A stretch of DNA of 51,897 nucleotides, from positions 1-51,897 of the IMG/VR virus record IMGVR_UViG_3300032893_000068, one strand, 5' to 3'. The stretch comes from a virus. Each line of letters starts with the position of its first letter. The stretch's first letter is position 1. The position numbers and the translations under genes are program-made. Below, piece by piece: positions 31,601 through 38,968 of this stretch. Below the pieces are notes generated by a model. The model searched no databases, was not told the DNA's origin, and worked only from the letters and a program-made list of their open reading frames with translations.

Positions 31601-32803
31601 ATGCGAACGCTTTATAAAATAGATCGACGTTTCGAGAGTAGGGGGAGACAGTACGCCGTTGATGCGCTCACGCGCTTGATGACAATGCGAGAAGTGACAG
31701 CGGCCTACGTTCGGGAAGCAATCAAGTTAGGTGCAAAGTTTAACAGCAACAACCGCTTAGACAGTATGCGCCACGACATGAAAGAATTACGGCAACGATT
31801 CAAAAATGGTTTGATGGTGTATCATGATGACGCGCTTATGCGAACTGTGAACGGATATTCGTTTAGATCAACTATTCCGTCGGATAAACCGCGAGTAATG
31901 GCCTTAAAGATAGCTAAGGAAAGCCTCATTCGACAAATCAAAGAGTATCGACGCATGAGCAAAGTATTATACGACACTAAGGGCGCGAAAATCTTACGAC
32001 GCAAGCCGGGTCAGTTTATGATGGAAATTTTAGTTAGGCGCTTACGTGATCCGAAAACGCCAGTGACAAATGACCAATACATAGGAATTGAAATCGAGTG
32101 TGTAATGCCACGAACTGCCGATTTCACGGCGCTTGCGCCATTCCACAAATATGTAGCCGTCGGAACAGATGGAAGCGTGAACTATGAAAGCGGAGAGGAA
32201 GGCAGAGAAATCCGAGTGTGCTTAAAGCGTAGCGAAGTGAGGGACATATTGCCCAAAATCTTAGACACACTTCGGAACCTTGGCGCGTATGTCAACACGT
32301 CATGCGGGCTACACGTACATTTAGACCAGCGCAACAATCCAAGACCGGATATTGCTTTCAACAATCTTGTGCGAAGCCTTAGCCTCTTGTATAAGGTAGT
32401 CCCAGCGAGTAGACATAAAAACGGATACTGTCACCGTAACCGTACCGCAAACTGGAATGACGCAAGATATCAAGAAAGATACAAAGCAGTCAACGCAACG
32501 GCCTATGACCGATACAGAACGCTAGAGGTACGGCTTTTCGGTGGCACGTTGAACGCGACGAAAATCATAAACTGGGTTGAAACCCTAGAGGGAATCGTAG
32601 ATATGCCCGAAATGATGATGCGCTGCCCTGGTACTTTCAAACTTGCCCAAAAGAAATGGAAGCTATCAGATGAAAATGTAGCATGGCTAGAAATGCGTGA
32701 AAAAATGTTTAGTGACATAAATGTTAGTAGGACAGAAGCGGATCTAAACGGCGATGTGAACGTGCCGATAGCTGTAAACCAATTCGAAACTGTACCATTT
32801 TAA
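31601..32803 (+). CDS. Amidoligase (COOH-NH2 ligase fold)
   Basis: The 400-residue protein carries the hallmarks of the amidoligase family, which has a glutamine-synthetase-like fold and joins a carboxylate to an amine using ATP. IGIEIECV lies at about residues 161-168, TDGSV at 189-193, EIRV at 203-206, GLHVHLD at 236-242 and TLEVRLFGGTLN at 307-318. The N-terminal ~150 residues are helical and basic and may bind the substrate. The next gene is a class II glutamine amidotransferase that could supply ammonia, a pairing known for this enzyme class. The substrate is unknown; a peptide or protein tag is a reasonable guess. Confidence 0.85.
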   Translation: MRTLYKIDRRFESRGRQYAVDALTRLMTMREVTAAYVREAIKLGAKFNSNNRLDSMRHDMKELRQRFKNGLMVYHDDALMRTVNGYSFRSTIPSDKPRVMALKIAKESLIRQIKEYRRMSKVLYDTKGAKILRRKPGQFMMEILVRRLRDPKTPVTNDQYIGIEIECVMPRTADFTALAPFHKYVAVGTDGSVNYESGEEGREIRVCLKRSEVRDILPKILDTLRNLGAYVNTSCGLHVHLDQRNNPRPDIAFNNLVRSLSLLYKVVPASRHKNGYCHRNRTANWNDARYQERYKAVNATAYDRYRTLEVRLFGGTLNATKIINWVETLEGIVDMPEMMMRCPGTFKLAQKKWKLSDENVAWLEMREKMFSDINVSRTEADLNGDVNVPIAVNQFETVPF

Positions 32804-32815
32804 GGAGAAATGAAA

Positions 32816-33835
32816 ATGTGTAAACTTTACGCAGTGGTGGAAATTGAAAACAAAAAGAACGCGGAACTATTCACACGGGCAGCATTGCCAATCATAACGA
32901 AAACAGATAATCACGGGTTAGGCATTATGAGACTTGGCGAGCGGGGCGTACATATACAGCGATGGCTAGACTTGCCCGCCGTAGTGAGAAAGAATAAAAG
33001 CAAAGTGTTGATGAAATATGAGAAAGCATTAAAGCATCAAGCAAATGAGGAGGGAAATAGATCAAACAAATTGTATGCAATCGCAGTGCATGGAAGATTT
33101 GCAACTTGTGCAAAGACTCTAGCAAATACGCATCCGTTTTACAGAAACGGGACGGCCCTAATGCACAATGGAATCATAAGCAACGCGGAGAAATACGACA
33201 AGCCTTTAAGCACTTGTGACAGCGAAGCCTTACTAACTCAATACTTACAGCATGAAGTAAGAGCAAACAATATACGATTGACAGACGCGCTTAAGGATGT
33301 GAGCGGATATTATGCGACGATAGTGTTTAACGATAACGGGATAATTGACATTTGGCGAGATGAGACGGCAAGCCTTTACATCGCGCATGTTAAAGGCGTC
33401 GGGGTGGTGATAGCGACAACCAAGGAAATAATTACGGGCGCGGCCAGGAAATGCAAAGCATACATAACAGGCATTGATGAAATGCTCCCGTGGACTACAA
33501 TACGATGGCATAATGGGGTAAATCCTCGCATCGGCACGTTTGAGAATGGCAAGCCGTACCAGCTAACACATTACACAAGCGCCGCATCGGTTGTCGATGA
33601 TGAGTACAAAAAATGGTGGCAAAAACAAGACGGGACGGGCAGCATCGACGACGTGCCAGGGTATCAACCACGTGAATGGAGCAAAACAGAGAGATGGAAA
33701 GACTACGACAAGGGCAGTGGAGCGCCCGACGTGGTGGATGCATCAGAAGGACAAGGGCATAATTGGCCGGAAGGCGGCGATAGTGACGAGGATTTAGAAG
33801 CGAAGTTTCTAGCACATTTACAAAAAGGAAAATAA
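32816..33835 (+). CDS. Class II glutamine amidotransferase (Ntn hydrolase)
   Basis: I chose the ATG at 32816, eight bases after AAGGAG, because it places Cys at position 2, the catalytic N-terminal nucleophile after Met removal. VHGRFATC (about residues 91-98), MHNGIISN (116-123) and CDSEALL (134-140) are the standard family motifs. The enzyme would split glutamine and pass ammonia, plausibly to the amidoligase encoded directly upstream. A charged C-terminal extension (about residues 255-339) is rich in W, K, D and G and is not part of the usual domain. Confidence 0.88.
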   Translation: MCKLYAVVEIENKKNAELFTRAALPIITKTDNHGLGIMRLGERGVHIQRWLDLPAVVRKNKSKVLMKYEKALKHQANEEGNRSNKLYAIAVHGRFATCAKTLANTHPFYRNGTALMHNGIISNAEKYDKPLSTCDSEALLTQYLQHEVRANNIRLTDALKDVSGYYATIVFNDNGIIDIWRDETASLYIAHVKGVGVVIATTKEIITGAARKCKAYITGIDEMLPWTTIRWHNGVNPRIGTFENGKPYQLTHYTSAASVVDDEYKKWWQKQDGTGSIDDVPGYQPREWSKTERWKDYDKGSGAPDVVDASEGQGHNWPEGGDSDEDLEAKFLAHLQKGK

Positions 33836-33836
33836 A

Positions 33837-34013
33837 ATGATGGTCGAAGCGTTTTGTAACCCATGTGGAATATGGCAAAACTTGCGAGTGAGCGACAAAA
33901 ATGCTTGCAAACATTGCGGAACGCCATTAAGTAGAATGGAAACGGATGAAACAGAAGATCATAAACGTGATGCTTATGAGCGAAGCAAAGGAGGAAACAA
34001 CGATGACCTTTAA
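33837..34013 (+). CDS. Small zinc-ribbon protein, 58 residues
   Basis: FCNPCGIW and CKHCGTP form two knuckles, a minimal zinc ribbon, followed by a charged tail. It starts one base after the amidotransferase stop and overlaps the next start. A nucleic-acid or protein-binding adaptor is possible. Confidence 0.55.
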   Translation: MMVEAFCNPCGIWQNLRVSDKNACKHCGTPLSRMETDETEDHKRDAYERSKGGNNDDL

Positions 34014-34404
34014 TCTAATGGGGAAATGGCGGGAAGCTAAGAAGCGAGCGGATGCAATTGTGCAAGGGGATGTTGTGCCAATCATACCAGCTACAGTGGA
34101 GGAAAAGCTGAAACAAGTTTATCGGCCTAAGCGATACAACATCCACAAGCGAAGCTTGCCAGTTGGCATTGACAAAGTAGTAGTGTACAATATAGAGTCT
34201 TACGCGGCGGCGGTTGAACTGATAGACAAAGCGACGGACAAATTTGGGAGAGCGCGATTGTTTCAAGAGAAAGTCTTTTACAATGACGACACACGAACAA
34301 AGACCGTGATTTATTATGAACCCGTGGCCGTGGATGCGTTACCAATTGAGCGGAGCGTATTCTACAATCCACCGGAAACACAAAACATTGATTGGAAAGG
34401 ATAA
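34003..34404 (+). CDS. Hypothetical protein, 133 residues
   Basis: AAGGAGG eight bases before ATG 34003 identifies the start, though the frame is open from 33946. The product has a basic N-terminal helix, then PKRYNIHKRSLPVGIDKVVV and a YNIESYAAAVELIDKA helix, ending with an aromatic beta region. Not assigned. Confidence 0.6.
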   Translation: MTFNLMGKWREAKKRADAIVQGDVVPIIPATVEEKLKQVYRPKRYNIHKRSLPVGIDKVVVYNIESYAAAVELIDKATDKFGRARLFQEKVFYNDDTRTKTVIYYEPVAVDALPIERSVFYNPPETQNIDWKG

Positions 34405-34408
34405 AAAA

Positions 34409-34654
34409 ATGAGTGAACAAATTAAAAATGGGACTTGTATTGAGTGCGGAGCACTAGAAGGAAATGAGCATTTATATAATCCAGTATGTGAATGGCATAA
34501 ATCACACCCTTATGTATGTGACGCCTGTTGGTTAAATCAAAAAAATGGTCATAGTTGTCCAATGGAAAATCAAATAAAGCTTCGGACTAAAGCAATAAAA
34601 TCTGCATTTACAAGACTAAAAGAAGCTCAAACTATCTTTTCTGAATGGATTTAA
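34409..34654 (+). CDS. Small zinc-binding protein, 81 residues
   Basis: CIECG near the N-terminus and VCDACWL near residue 37 supply two CxxC knuckles, with CEWH and H residues between. The codon use is more A+T-rich than in the flanking genes, suggesting recent acquisition. Function unknown. Confidence 0.55.
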   Translation: MSEQIKNGTCIECGALEGNEHLYNPVCEWHKSHPYVCDACWLNQKNGHSCPMENQIKLRTKAIKSAFTRLKEAQTIFSEWI

Positions 34655-34687
34655 AATACAATATATTTTATAAAAATGGAAAATAAT

Positions 34688-34774
34688 ATGAACCTAAAAT
34701 TGAATGAATTAGTAGAGGATGTGCAAAATGAACTTAACGGAATCACAGATGAAATGCTTAGATCCGAAATGTAA
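34688..34774 (+). CDS. Possible tiny ORF, 28 residues
   Basis: An ATG-to-TAA frame with an acidic helical product (MNLKLNELVEDVQNELNG...). It overlaps the next gene by 47 bases in another frame and may only provide that gene's ribosome binding context. Weak candidate. Confidence 0.2.
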   Translation: MNLKLNELVEDVQNELNGITDEMLRSEM

Positions 34775-34892
34775 CAAGCCGTTGATTGGTAAAGAATATT
34801 TTGAGGGACTACCAATCTATATTTGTGAGGATGGCCATAGAACCGGGCATTATCAAGAGGAAAGCAAAGACAACTATCTTAAGGTAGCATAG
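34728..34892 (+). CDS. Small zinc-finger-like protein, 54 residues
   Basis: The product contains CLDPKCNKPL and YICEDGHRTGHY, a C-x4-C...C-x3-H arrangement that could bind zinc. A GAGG site precedes the ATG by about nine bases. It ends with TAG, ten bases before the next gene. Confidence 0.5.
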   Translation: MNLTESQMKCLDPKCNKPLIGKEYFEGLPIYICEDGHRTGHYQEESKDNYLKVA

Positions 34893-34902
34893 AGGTGATG
34901 CG

Positions 34903-35109
34903 ATGGAAAGACAAACGGTAGACCAATTGATAAATGAATACGGGCAACGTCTAGCAGACTTAGAAGGGATGTATTACCAGATGAACGGCTATTATCCATA
35001 TTTCGATTGCCATGAGTTTTGGGATGATCGCGCCGTCCGTTCAACGGATGCTCTGCTAGAGTTTTGGTGGAGCGTCAAGAAAGCGAAGGAGGGACGCCAT
35101 GCAAGCTAA
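34903..35109 (+). CDS. Small hypothetical protein, 68 residues
   Basis: AGAGGTG precedes the ATG. The sequence is aromatic and acidic (YYQMNGYYPYFDCHEFWDD), then ends in a basic helix. The end overlaps the next gene by 11 bases. Unknown. Confidence 0.5.
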   Translation: MERQTVDQLINEYGQRLADLEGMYYQMNGYYPYFDCHEFWDDRAVRSTDALLEFWWSVKKAKEGRHAS

Positions 35110-35281
35110 GGATAGCGCGGAAGGGCAGCGATATATCCTACCAGACCGTATAGGAAACAACGTGATAGGTATTCAATACGGATGGAATCATAATAAAGAA
35201 TATATTTTGTTTTTATTGGAGAGAGGAAAAGAGCGAATTATTAAAATTGTAATGCCACAAGAGGAAATAAAGAGTGTGTAA
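35099..35281 (+). CDS. Small hypothetical protein, 60 residues
   Basis: AAGGAGGGACGCC before the ATG is a strong start signal. The product is a short beta-rich chain (IGNNVIGIQYGWNHNKEYIL) and a basic tail. No known family. Its stop overlaps the next GTG start. Confidence 0.55.
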   Translation: MQAKDSAEGQRYILPDRIGNNVIGIQYGWNHNKEYILFLLERGKERIIKIVMPQEEIKSV

Positions 35282-35711
35282 ACTTCTTATCATCGCATGG
35301 CTTGTCGGGAAGCTAACTATAACCAGTTACAGAAGCATTCCCCAACAAACCGATGACAGCCCATTGTACACATCAACGAATCAACACGTGTACAAGGGAG
35401 GATGTGCCATTAGTCGAGACTTGCTATGCAAAGCTTGCCGAAGGCTACATCATAGGTGCAAGCGCCCCGATGACCGGCGATACATTCATTACGGAGACTA
35501 TCTATACGTACAAGGGCATGGCATTGTACAGGTCAATGATGTAATGGGGGCAGTGGAGCATTACACAGTACGAACAAAGGGAGGCAAGAAAATTAGATTT
35601 CATACTATCCGCAATCAAATTGATATTTGGTGTGCTAGTTATGCAGAAGAAAAACGGTATGGAGTATCAAAAGTATTTGTATGGAGGTTAGAGATTAATG
35701 AAAAAATGTAA
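35274..35711 (+). CDS. 3D (Asp-Asp-Asp) domain protein, probable cell-wall lytic factor
   Basis: GTG 35274 opens a 145-residue protein with a short hydrophobic N-terminus (LLIIAWLVGKLTI) resembling a signal segment. The sequence then follows the 3D-domain pattern, a double-psi beta barrel related to lytic transglycosylases such as MltA: ITSYRS, AISRDL, HYGDYLYVQGHG, VNDVM and NQIDIW. The three family aspartates are Asp75, Asp89 and Asp117. A role in peptidoglycan degradation or cell-wall modification is likely. Its position in the early strand is unusual for a lysis enzyme. Confidence 0.75.
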   Translation: MCKLLIIAWLVGKLTITSYRSIPQQTDDSPLYTSTNQHVYKGGCAISRDLLCKACRRLHHRCKRPDDRRYIHYGDYLYVQGHGIVQVNDVMGAVEHYTVRTKGGKKIRFHTIRNQIDIWCASYAEEKRYGVSKVFVWRLEINEKM

Positions 35712-36135
35712 TGTGTGTAATAAATATTTATTTCTAGAGGATTTTCACAAAAATCCTAAACATCCACAAGAGCATCATCGAACTTGTAAGAATTGTAGAA
35801 AAATAGAAACTAAAGAGCGATATAAAAAATATACTGATAAAATTAATCAACAAACTTTAGCATATAATAAAACGCATAAAATCTATCGTCGAATTGCAGT
35901 TGAAAATTATAGATGCAAAAAATTGGGGCTAACTACAAAAGTTTCTTATGATAGTTGGAGATCTATTTTATATCAACAAAATTTTAAATGTGCTAAATGT
36001 AAAGGAAAACGAAAATTGGAGATGGATCATATAATCCCAATCCTTAAAGGCGGCCAACATACTGTATCAAACATTCAAGCATTATGTAAACCATGTAATG
36101 TCCGTAAGGGAGCATACTATGATGGAAGCAAATAG
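35698..36135 (+). CDS. HNH endonuclease (possibly homing)
   Basis: The 145-residue protein starts with a CNVC...CKNC zinc module and ends with an HNH core: CAKCKGKRKLEMDHIIPILK, then NIQALCKPCN. The gene is distinctly more A+T-rich than its neighbours and its 3' end overlaps the start of the sigma-like gene by 17 bases. This suggests a mobile, free-standing homing-type nuclease, although no intron is associated. Confidence 0.88.
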   Translation: MKKCNVCNKYLFLEDFHKNPKHPQEHHRTCKNCRKIETKERYKKYTDKINQQTLAYNKTHKIYRRIAVENYRCKKLGLTTKVSYDSWRSILYQQNFKCAKCKGKRKLEMDHIIPILKGGQHTVSNIQALCKPCNVRKGAYYDGSK

Positions 36136-36631
36136 ATGTGAAATGACGAAACATGGAAAGCGATGCAGTGCGCCCGTCTATTGTTTGTTCCGTAAAGAAG
36201 TTTTTGAAAAGGGAAGCATTGTCCATAAACATTTGTACGTGTGTGAGCAGCATGCTTCGAATCGAGACAGAAGCCACGACACTTACATCAAGACAGTGGA
36301 AAAGGACTATTCCGGCGAATCAAGTCCGTATTGGGAAGCGCAAGAGTTTTTCCAATTTGCCGATGGTGAGATGTTGGAAGATCCACAAGCCAATCCTGAT
36401 ATGCTTTCCGATGAGAGCGCGGGACGCTTATCGGAGTGTGATGAGGAAAAGCTAGAGAGGATTAAAGAAGGCTACAAGCTTCTGTCATTTCGTGAGGGAC
36501 AAATACTAAATTTATTGTATTACAAACAAATGACACAGCAACAAATAGCTGAATTTCTCAATATAAAACAACAGTCGGTGCAATTGTACATAAAACGCAT
36601 CAAGAATAAGCTACAAAAATTTTGTCTGTAA
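36119..36631 (+). CDS. Sigma-region-4-like HTH regulator with zinc-type N-terminus
   Basis: ATG 36119 follows GGGAG by seven bases and gives 170 residues. The N-terminal part has several Cys and His residues in CEMTKHGKRCS and VCEQH, a likely metal site. A central acidic region follows. The C-terminal segment FREGQILNLLYYKQMTQQQI followed by LNIKQQSVQLYIKRIKNKL is a sigma-70 region 4-type helix-turn-helix. It could switch transcription to later genes. One copy of the repeated promoter-like element overlaps its 3' end. Confidence 0.68.
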   Translation: MMEANRCEMTKHGKRCSAPVYCLFRKEVFEKGSIVHKHLYVCEQHASNRDRSHDTYIKTVEKDYSGESSPYWEAQEFFQFADGEMLEDPQANPDMLSDESAGRLSECDEEKLERIKEGYKLLSFREGQILNLLYYKQMTQQQIAEFLNIKQQSVQLYIKRIKNKLQKFCL

Positions 36632-36664
36632 AATCGTAAATTTGCCTACTACTAATAGGGAGAC
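36621..36664 (+). promoter_or_regulatory. Repeated ~40-bp element, copy 3 (reads rightward)
   Basis: The plus strand reads TTTGTCTGTAAAATCG and then TAAATTTGCCTACTACTAAT and AGGGAGA, sharing both conserved blocks with copies 1 and 2 but one base shorter in the centre. It is inverted relative to them and faces the plus-strand gene at 36679, so every copy points into its downstream genes. Confidence 0.62.
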
Positions 36665-36678
36665 TAAGGGAGAACCAA

Positions 36679-36861
36679 ATGTTACCAGAGCCACAATATC
36701 GCATCACAAGAGTAAAGGGCAGTATGGACAGATACAACCTAGATGATGAGTACAGCCAAATCTTAGGCAACACCAGACTCAATGCCATATTTGAATTCAT
36801 ACGGACTAGAGAGGCCGATGAGGGAATGGATGTTCCCGACGTACAAGAGTTGGAGTTTTAA
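36679..36861 (+). CDS. Small hypothetical protein, 60 residues
   Basis: GGGAGAACCAA precedes the ATG. The product is charged and helical (about half acidic or basic residues). It is the first gene after repeated element copy 3, so it may start a separate transcript. Unknown. Confidence 0.55.
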   Translation: MLPEPQYRITRVKGSMDRYNLDDEYSQILGNTRLNAIFEFIRTREADEGMDVPDVQELEF

Positions 36862-36862
36862 G

Positions 36863-37063
36863 ATGGACAAACTTATCTATAAAAATCGCACGGTGGAAGT
36901 AGTGCAATTTGTGAACTTTTACAAAGAGAAAATGTTCTCAATTCGATTTAGAGTAGACTCAGCGAGTGATGACAGCTATCGAGGATTCAAAATCAAAGAT
37001 GCAAAGAAAGTGTCGAAATGGTTGAAAGAAATTAGCGAAGCCATTGAAAGCTTAGAGGATTAA
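36863..37063 (+). CDS. Small hypothetical protein, 66 residues
   Basis: The ATG lies one base after the previous stop. The product is beta-strand rich at first (IYKNRTVEVVQFVNFYKEKM) then helical and basic. No family recognised. Confidence 0.55.
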   Translation: MDKLIYKNRTVEVVQFVNFYKEKMFSIRFRVDSASDDSYRGFKIKDAKKVSKWLKEISEAIESLED

Positions 37064-37067
37064 TACA

Positions 37068-37475
37068 ATGCCAATACTTGATATTTTAGGACCGATTGTT
37101 GGAAAAGTGCTAGATTTTATTCCAACACCGGAGAAACGCGCCGAAGCACAGCTTGCTTTACAACGTGAACTTGACGCCAATCAGCAAGCCTTGATCGCCG
37201 CTGTATCAGCGTTGAACAAAGGACAAACAGATATTGACGTAGAGGAAGCTAAAAGTGGAAGCTTGTTTGACAAATGGCGAGACTTTATTGGCTGGGTTTG
37301 TGGCGCTGCCTTCGCTTGGCAATATGTAGTTGAACCCATTTTAACATTTGTGTTGACAGCCGTTGGGCATCCGGTTACATTACCAGCACTAGACTTTAGT
37401 GCTATGTCTCCGATTCTTACAGGCATGTTGGGCTTAGCTGGGATGCACCTATATCAGAACGTAAAAGCAAATTAA
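37068..37475 (+). CDS. Three-helix phage holin (3TM superfamily)
   Basis: The 135-residue product has an N-terminal amphipathic segment, a charged helix (KRAEAQLALQRELDANQQALIAAV...), then WRDFIGWVCGAAFAWQYVVE and a hydrophobic region ending GMLGLAGMHLYQNVK, with a proline-rich loop between. This matches the phage 3TM holin family. It would form holes that release endolysin; candidate partners are the 3D-domain protein and DUF5675 protein. It sits in the early strand, not next to the structural genes. Confidence 0.75.
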   Translation: MPILDILGPIVGKVLDFIPTPEKRAEAQLALQRELDANQQALIAAVSALNKGQTDIDVEEAKSGSLFDKWRDFIGWVCGAAFAWQYVVEPILTFVLTAVGHPVTLPALDFSAMSPILTGMLGLAGMHLYQNVKAN

Positions 37476-37559
37476 AATAGATTTGTCGGCCACACTGGAC
37501 ATTCATGGTTAGGGGTTTGCCTAGTGAAAAATGGCCGCAAAATTAAGGGAGAAATTAAA

Positions 37560-38078
37560 ATGACGAGTACAGAGATTCTTGGTGTAGCATCATTAACGCA
37601 ATATGGCTTCAGGGGAGTGGATGGAAAAAATTATAGCTCTGGTAAGTTTCTAAAAAACCAGAACTATCCGATTGGCCGGAACATTAAGGCCGAAGTTTAT
37701 ACGGGGCCGAAAGGAGGCAAGAGCATCAACAGTTGGCTATTGTATGAAGAACCTGTGTTGACAACGCCAGCGGCCACGCTTCCCCCAGTTCCCTCGGTGC
37801 CGTCGTTGCCAGCAACCTCAGTAGCTCCGAAGCCGAATCCAAGTGGTGTTAGTCCAGTTGCCCCAGTGCGAGCCGATGGCAATGCAATGACGAAACAAGA
37901 CTGGAACAATCGTCAGGATGGAATCTCAATTGATGCAATTCATAAGAGTGTGTTAGAGAGTCCGGCAGTTGCCAATTTGGTGATTGGGAAAAGTCAATCG
38001 GAAGTATATGATACGGTGCGAGACTTCTTTAAGTTCAACTTGGAACTTAATCGAGCAGCGAAACGCGGAGAACTCTAA
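37560..38078 (+). CDS. Hypothetical protein with OB-like start and Pro-rich linker
   Basis: The ATG at 37560 follows AAGGGAG. Residues 1-60 (TSTEILGVASLTQYGFRGVD and a GPKGGKSINSW end) look like a small beta barrel of OB type. A Pro/Ala/Val linker (about 65-110) then leads to a C-terminal helical region (KQDWNNRQDGISIDAIHKSV and beyond). A single-strand DNA-binding or replication accessory protein would fit its place before the nuclease and primase, but this is inference. Confidence 0.45.
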   Translation: MTSTEILGVASLTQYGFRGVDGKNYSSGKFLKNQNYPIGRNIKAEVYTGPKGGKSINSWLLYEEPVLTTPAATLPPVPSVPSLPATSVAPKPNPSGVSPVAPVRADGNAMTKQDWNNRQDGISIDAIHKSVLESPAVANLVIGKSQSEVYDTVRDFFKFNLELNRAAKRGEL

Positions 38079-38726
38079 GTGGGAAGAAAAGCTAGTCCAT
38101 TCACTCGTGTAACAACCGTCCTTGGTTGGATTGATTCAGCGTGGTATGAGTATTGGCTTAAGGGATTGGCGAAGGTAACGAACAATCCAGTTGCAGAGGC
38201 GGGGCGCATATCCACCGAGTCGGCGGAGTTTGGTACGGGAGTGCATAAGCTTGTAGAGGCATATTTGCGGAAAGAAATGCCCAAAGAAATCTTTATGCCA
38301 CGTCAAATTGAATGTGCTGGTCACATCATCCAATGGCTTAAAGAAGTGAACGCAGAACCGTTGATGATACAAGGCAAGCCAGCAATCGAGTTTGAAGTGA
38401 AAAGCTTAGGACTTGGATTGATTGGACACTTCGATGCCGTAGTGCAAGTCAATGGAGTGCCTTGGATAGTGGATTGGAAAACATCAAGTAAGATGCGCCG
38501 TAGTTTTCCACTACAGAAGTCGGCTTACGCCATGATGTTAGAAGAAGAATATGGAATACACGTTGATGATGGAGCTACCATCCGGGTTGACCGTGACCCC
38601 GCAGCCGAATCTCAGTTCGAGGTGAAGGAGTATCATAATCTTCACAGCAAATACTGGCCTGTGTTTCAAGAAGCATTGAATGTCTACAATTTCTTTAACA
38701 AAAAGGGAAAATGGAAGGAGAGTTAA
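38079..38726 (+). CDS. PD-(D/E)XK nuclease (Cas4/RecB-like fold)
   Basis: GTG at 38079 directly after the previous stop gives 215 residues. The key elements are FGTGVHKLVEAY (residues ~50-61), GHFDAVVQVNGVPWIVDWKTS (motifs II and III with Asp and the DWK signature) and LQKSAYAMMLEEEYG (helix with QxxxY). These are the hallmark motifs of the PD-(D/E)XK exonuclease group. In this operon it likely acts in recombination or replication end-processing. Confidence 0.85.
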   Translation: MGRKASPFTRVTTVLGWIDSAWYEYWLKGLAKVTNNPVAEAGRISTESAEFGTGVHKLVEAYLRKEMPKEIFMPRQIECAGHIIQWLKEVNAEPLMIQGKPAIEFEVKSLGLGLIGHFDAVVQVNGVPWIVDWKTSSKMRRSFPLQKSAYAMMLEEEYGIHVDDGATIRVDRDPAAESQFEVKEYHNLHSKYWPVFQEALNVYNFFNKKGKWKES

Positions 38727-38966
38727 ATGAAATTTAAGCTACGAACTTCTGGAAATTTTTATTCCCCAAAGGATATTGAACCTTTAGAAGCTTTAGGCTT
38801 TAAGTTTGAGGATACTTCTTTGGTTGATAAGAAAACCAAATACAAAATAGAAGATGCTGAAGTAGAAATAAATTCTCTTGAACAATTGATGGAATTTGTT
38901 TCAAAATATGGGGAAATAGTTTTGAGTAACGATGCTATTGAAATTTATGACGATTATAGGGAGTGA
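38727..38966 (+). CDS. Hypothetical protein, 79 residues
   Basis: The start follows the nuclease stop directly (TAAATG). The product is acidic and mixed alpha/beta, with a repeated-looking EVEINSLEQLMEFVSKYGEI. The gene is A+T-rich compared with its neighbours. Not recognised. Confidence 0.55.
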   Translation: MKFKLRTSGNFYSPKDIEPLEALGFKFEDTSLVDKKTKYKIEDAEVEINSLEQLMEFVSKYGEIVLSNDAIEIYDDYRE

Positions 38967-38968
38967 AT

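Noticed and set aside
35353-35544. Alternative plus-strand ORF overlapping the 3D-domain gene
   Set aside because: The 35274-35711 frame carries all three family aspartates and motif spacing, so the overlapping frame is a shadow.
37488-37530. Fourth copy of the promoter-like element (TTGTCGG...GGGGTTTGCCTAGTG)
   Set aside because: It shares only TTGTC and GGGGTTTGCCTA with the repeated element and lacks the ACTACTAAT block, so chance similarity is likely.
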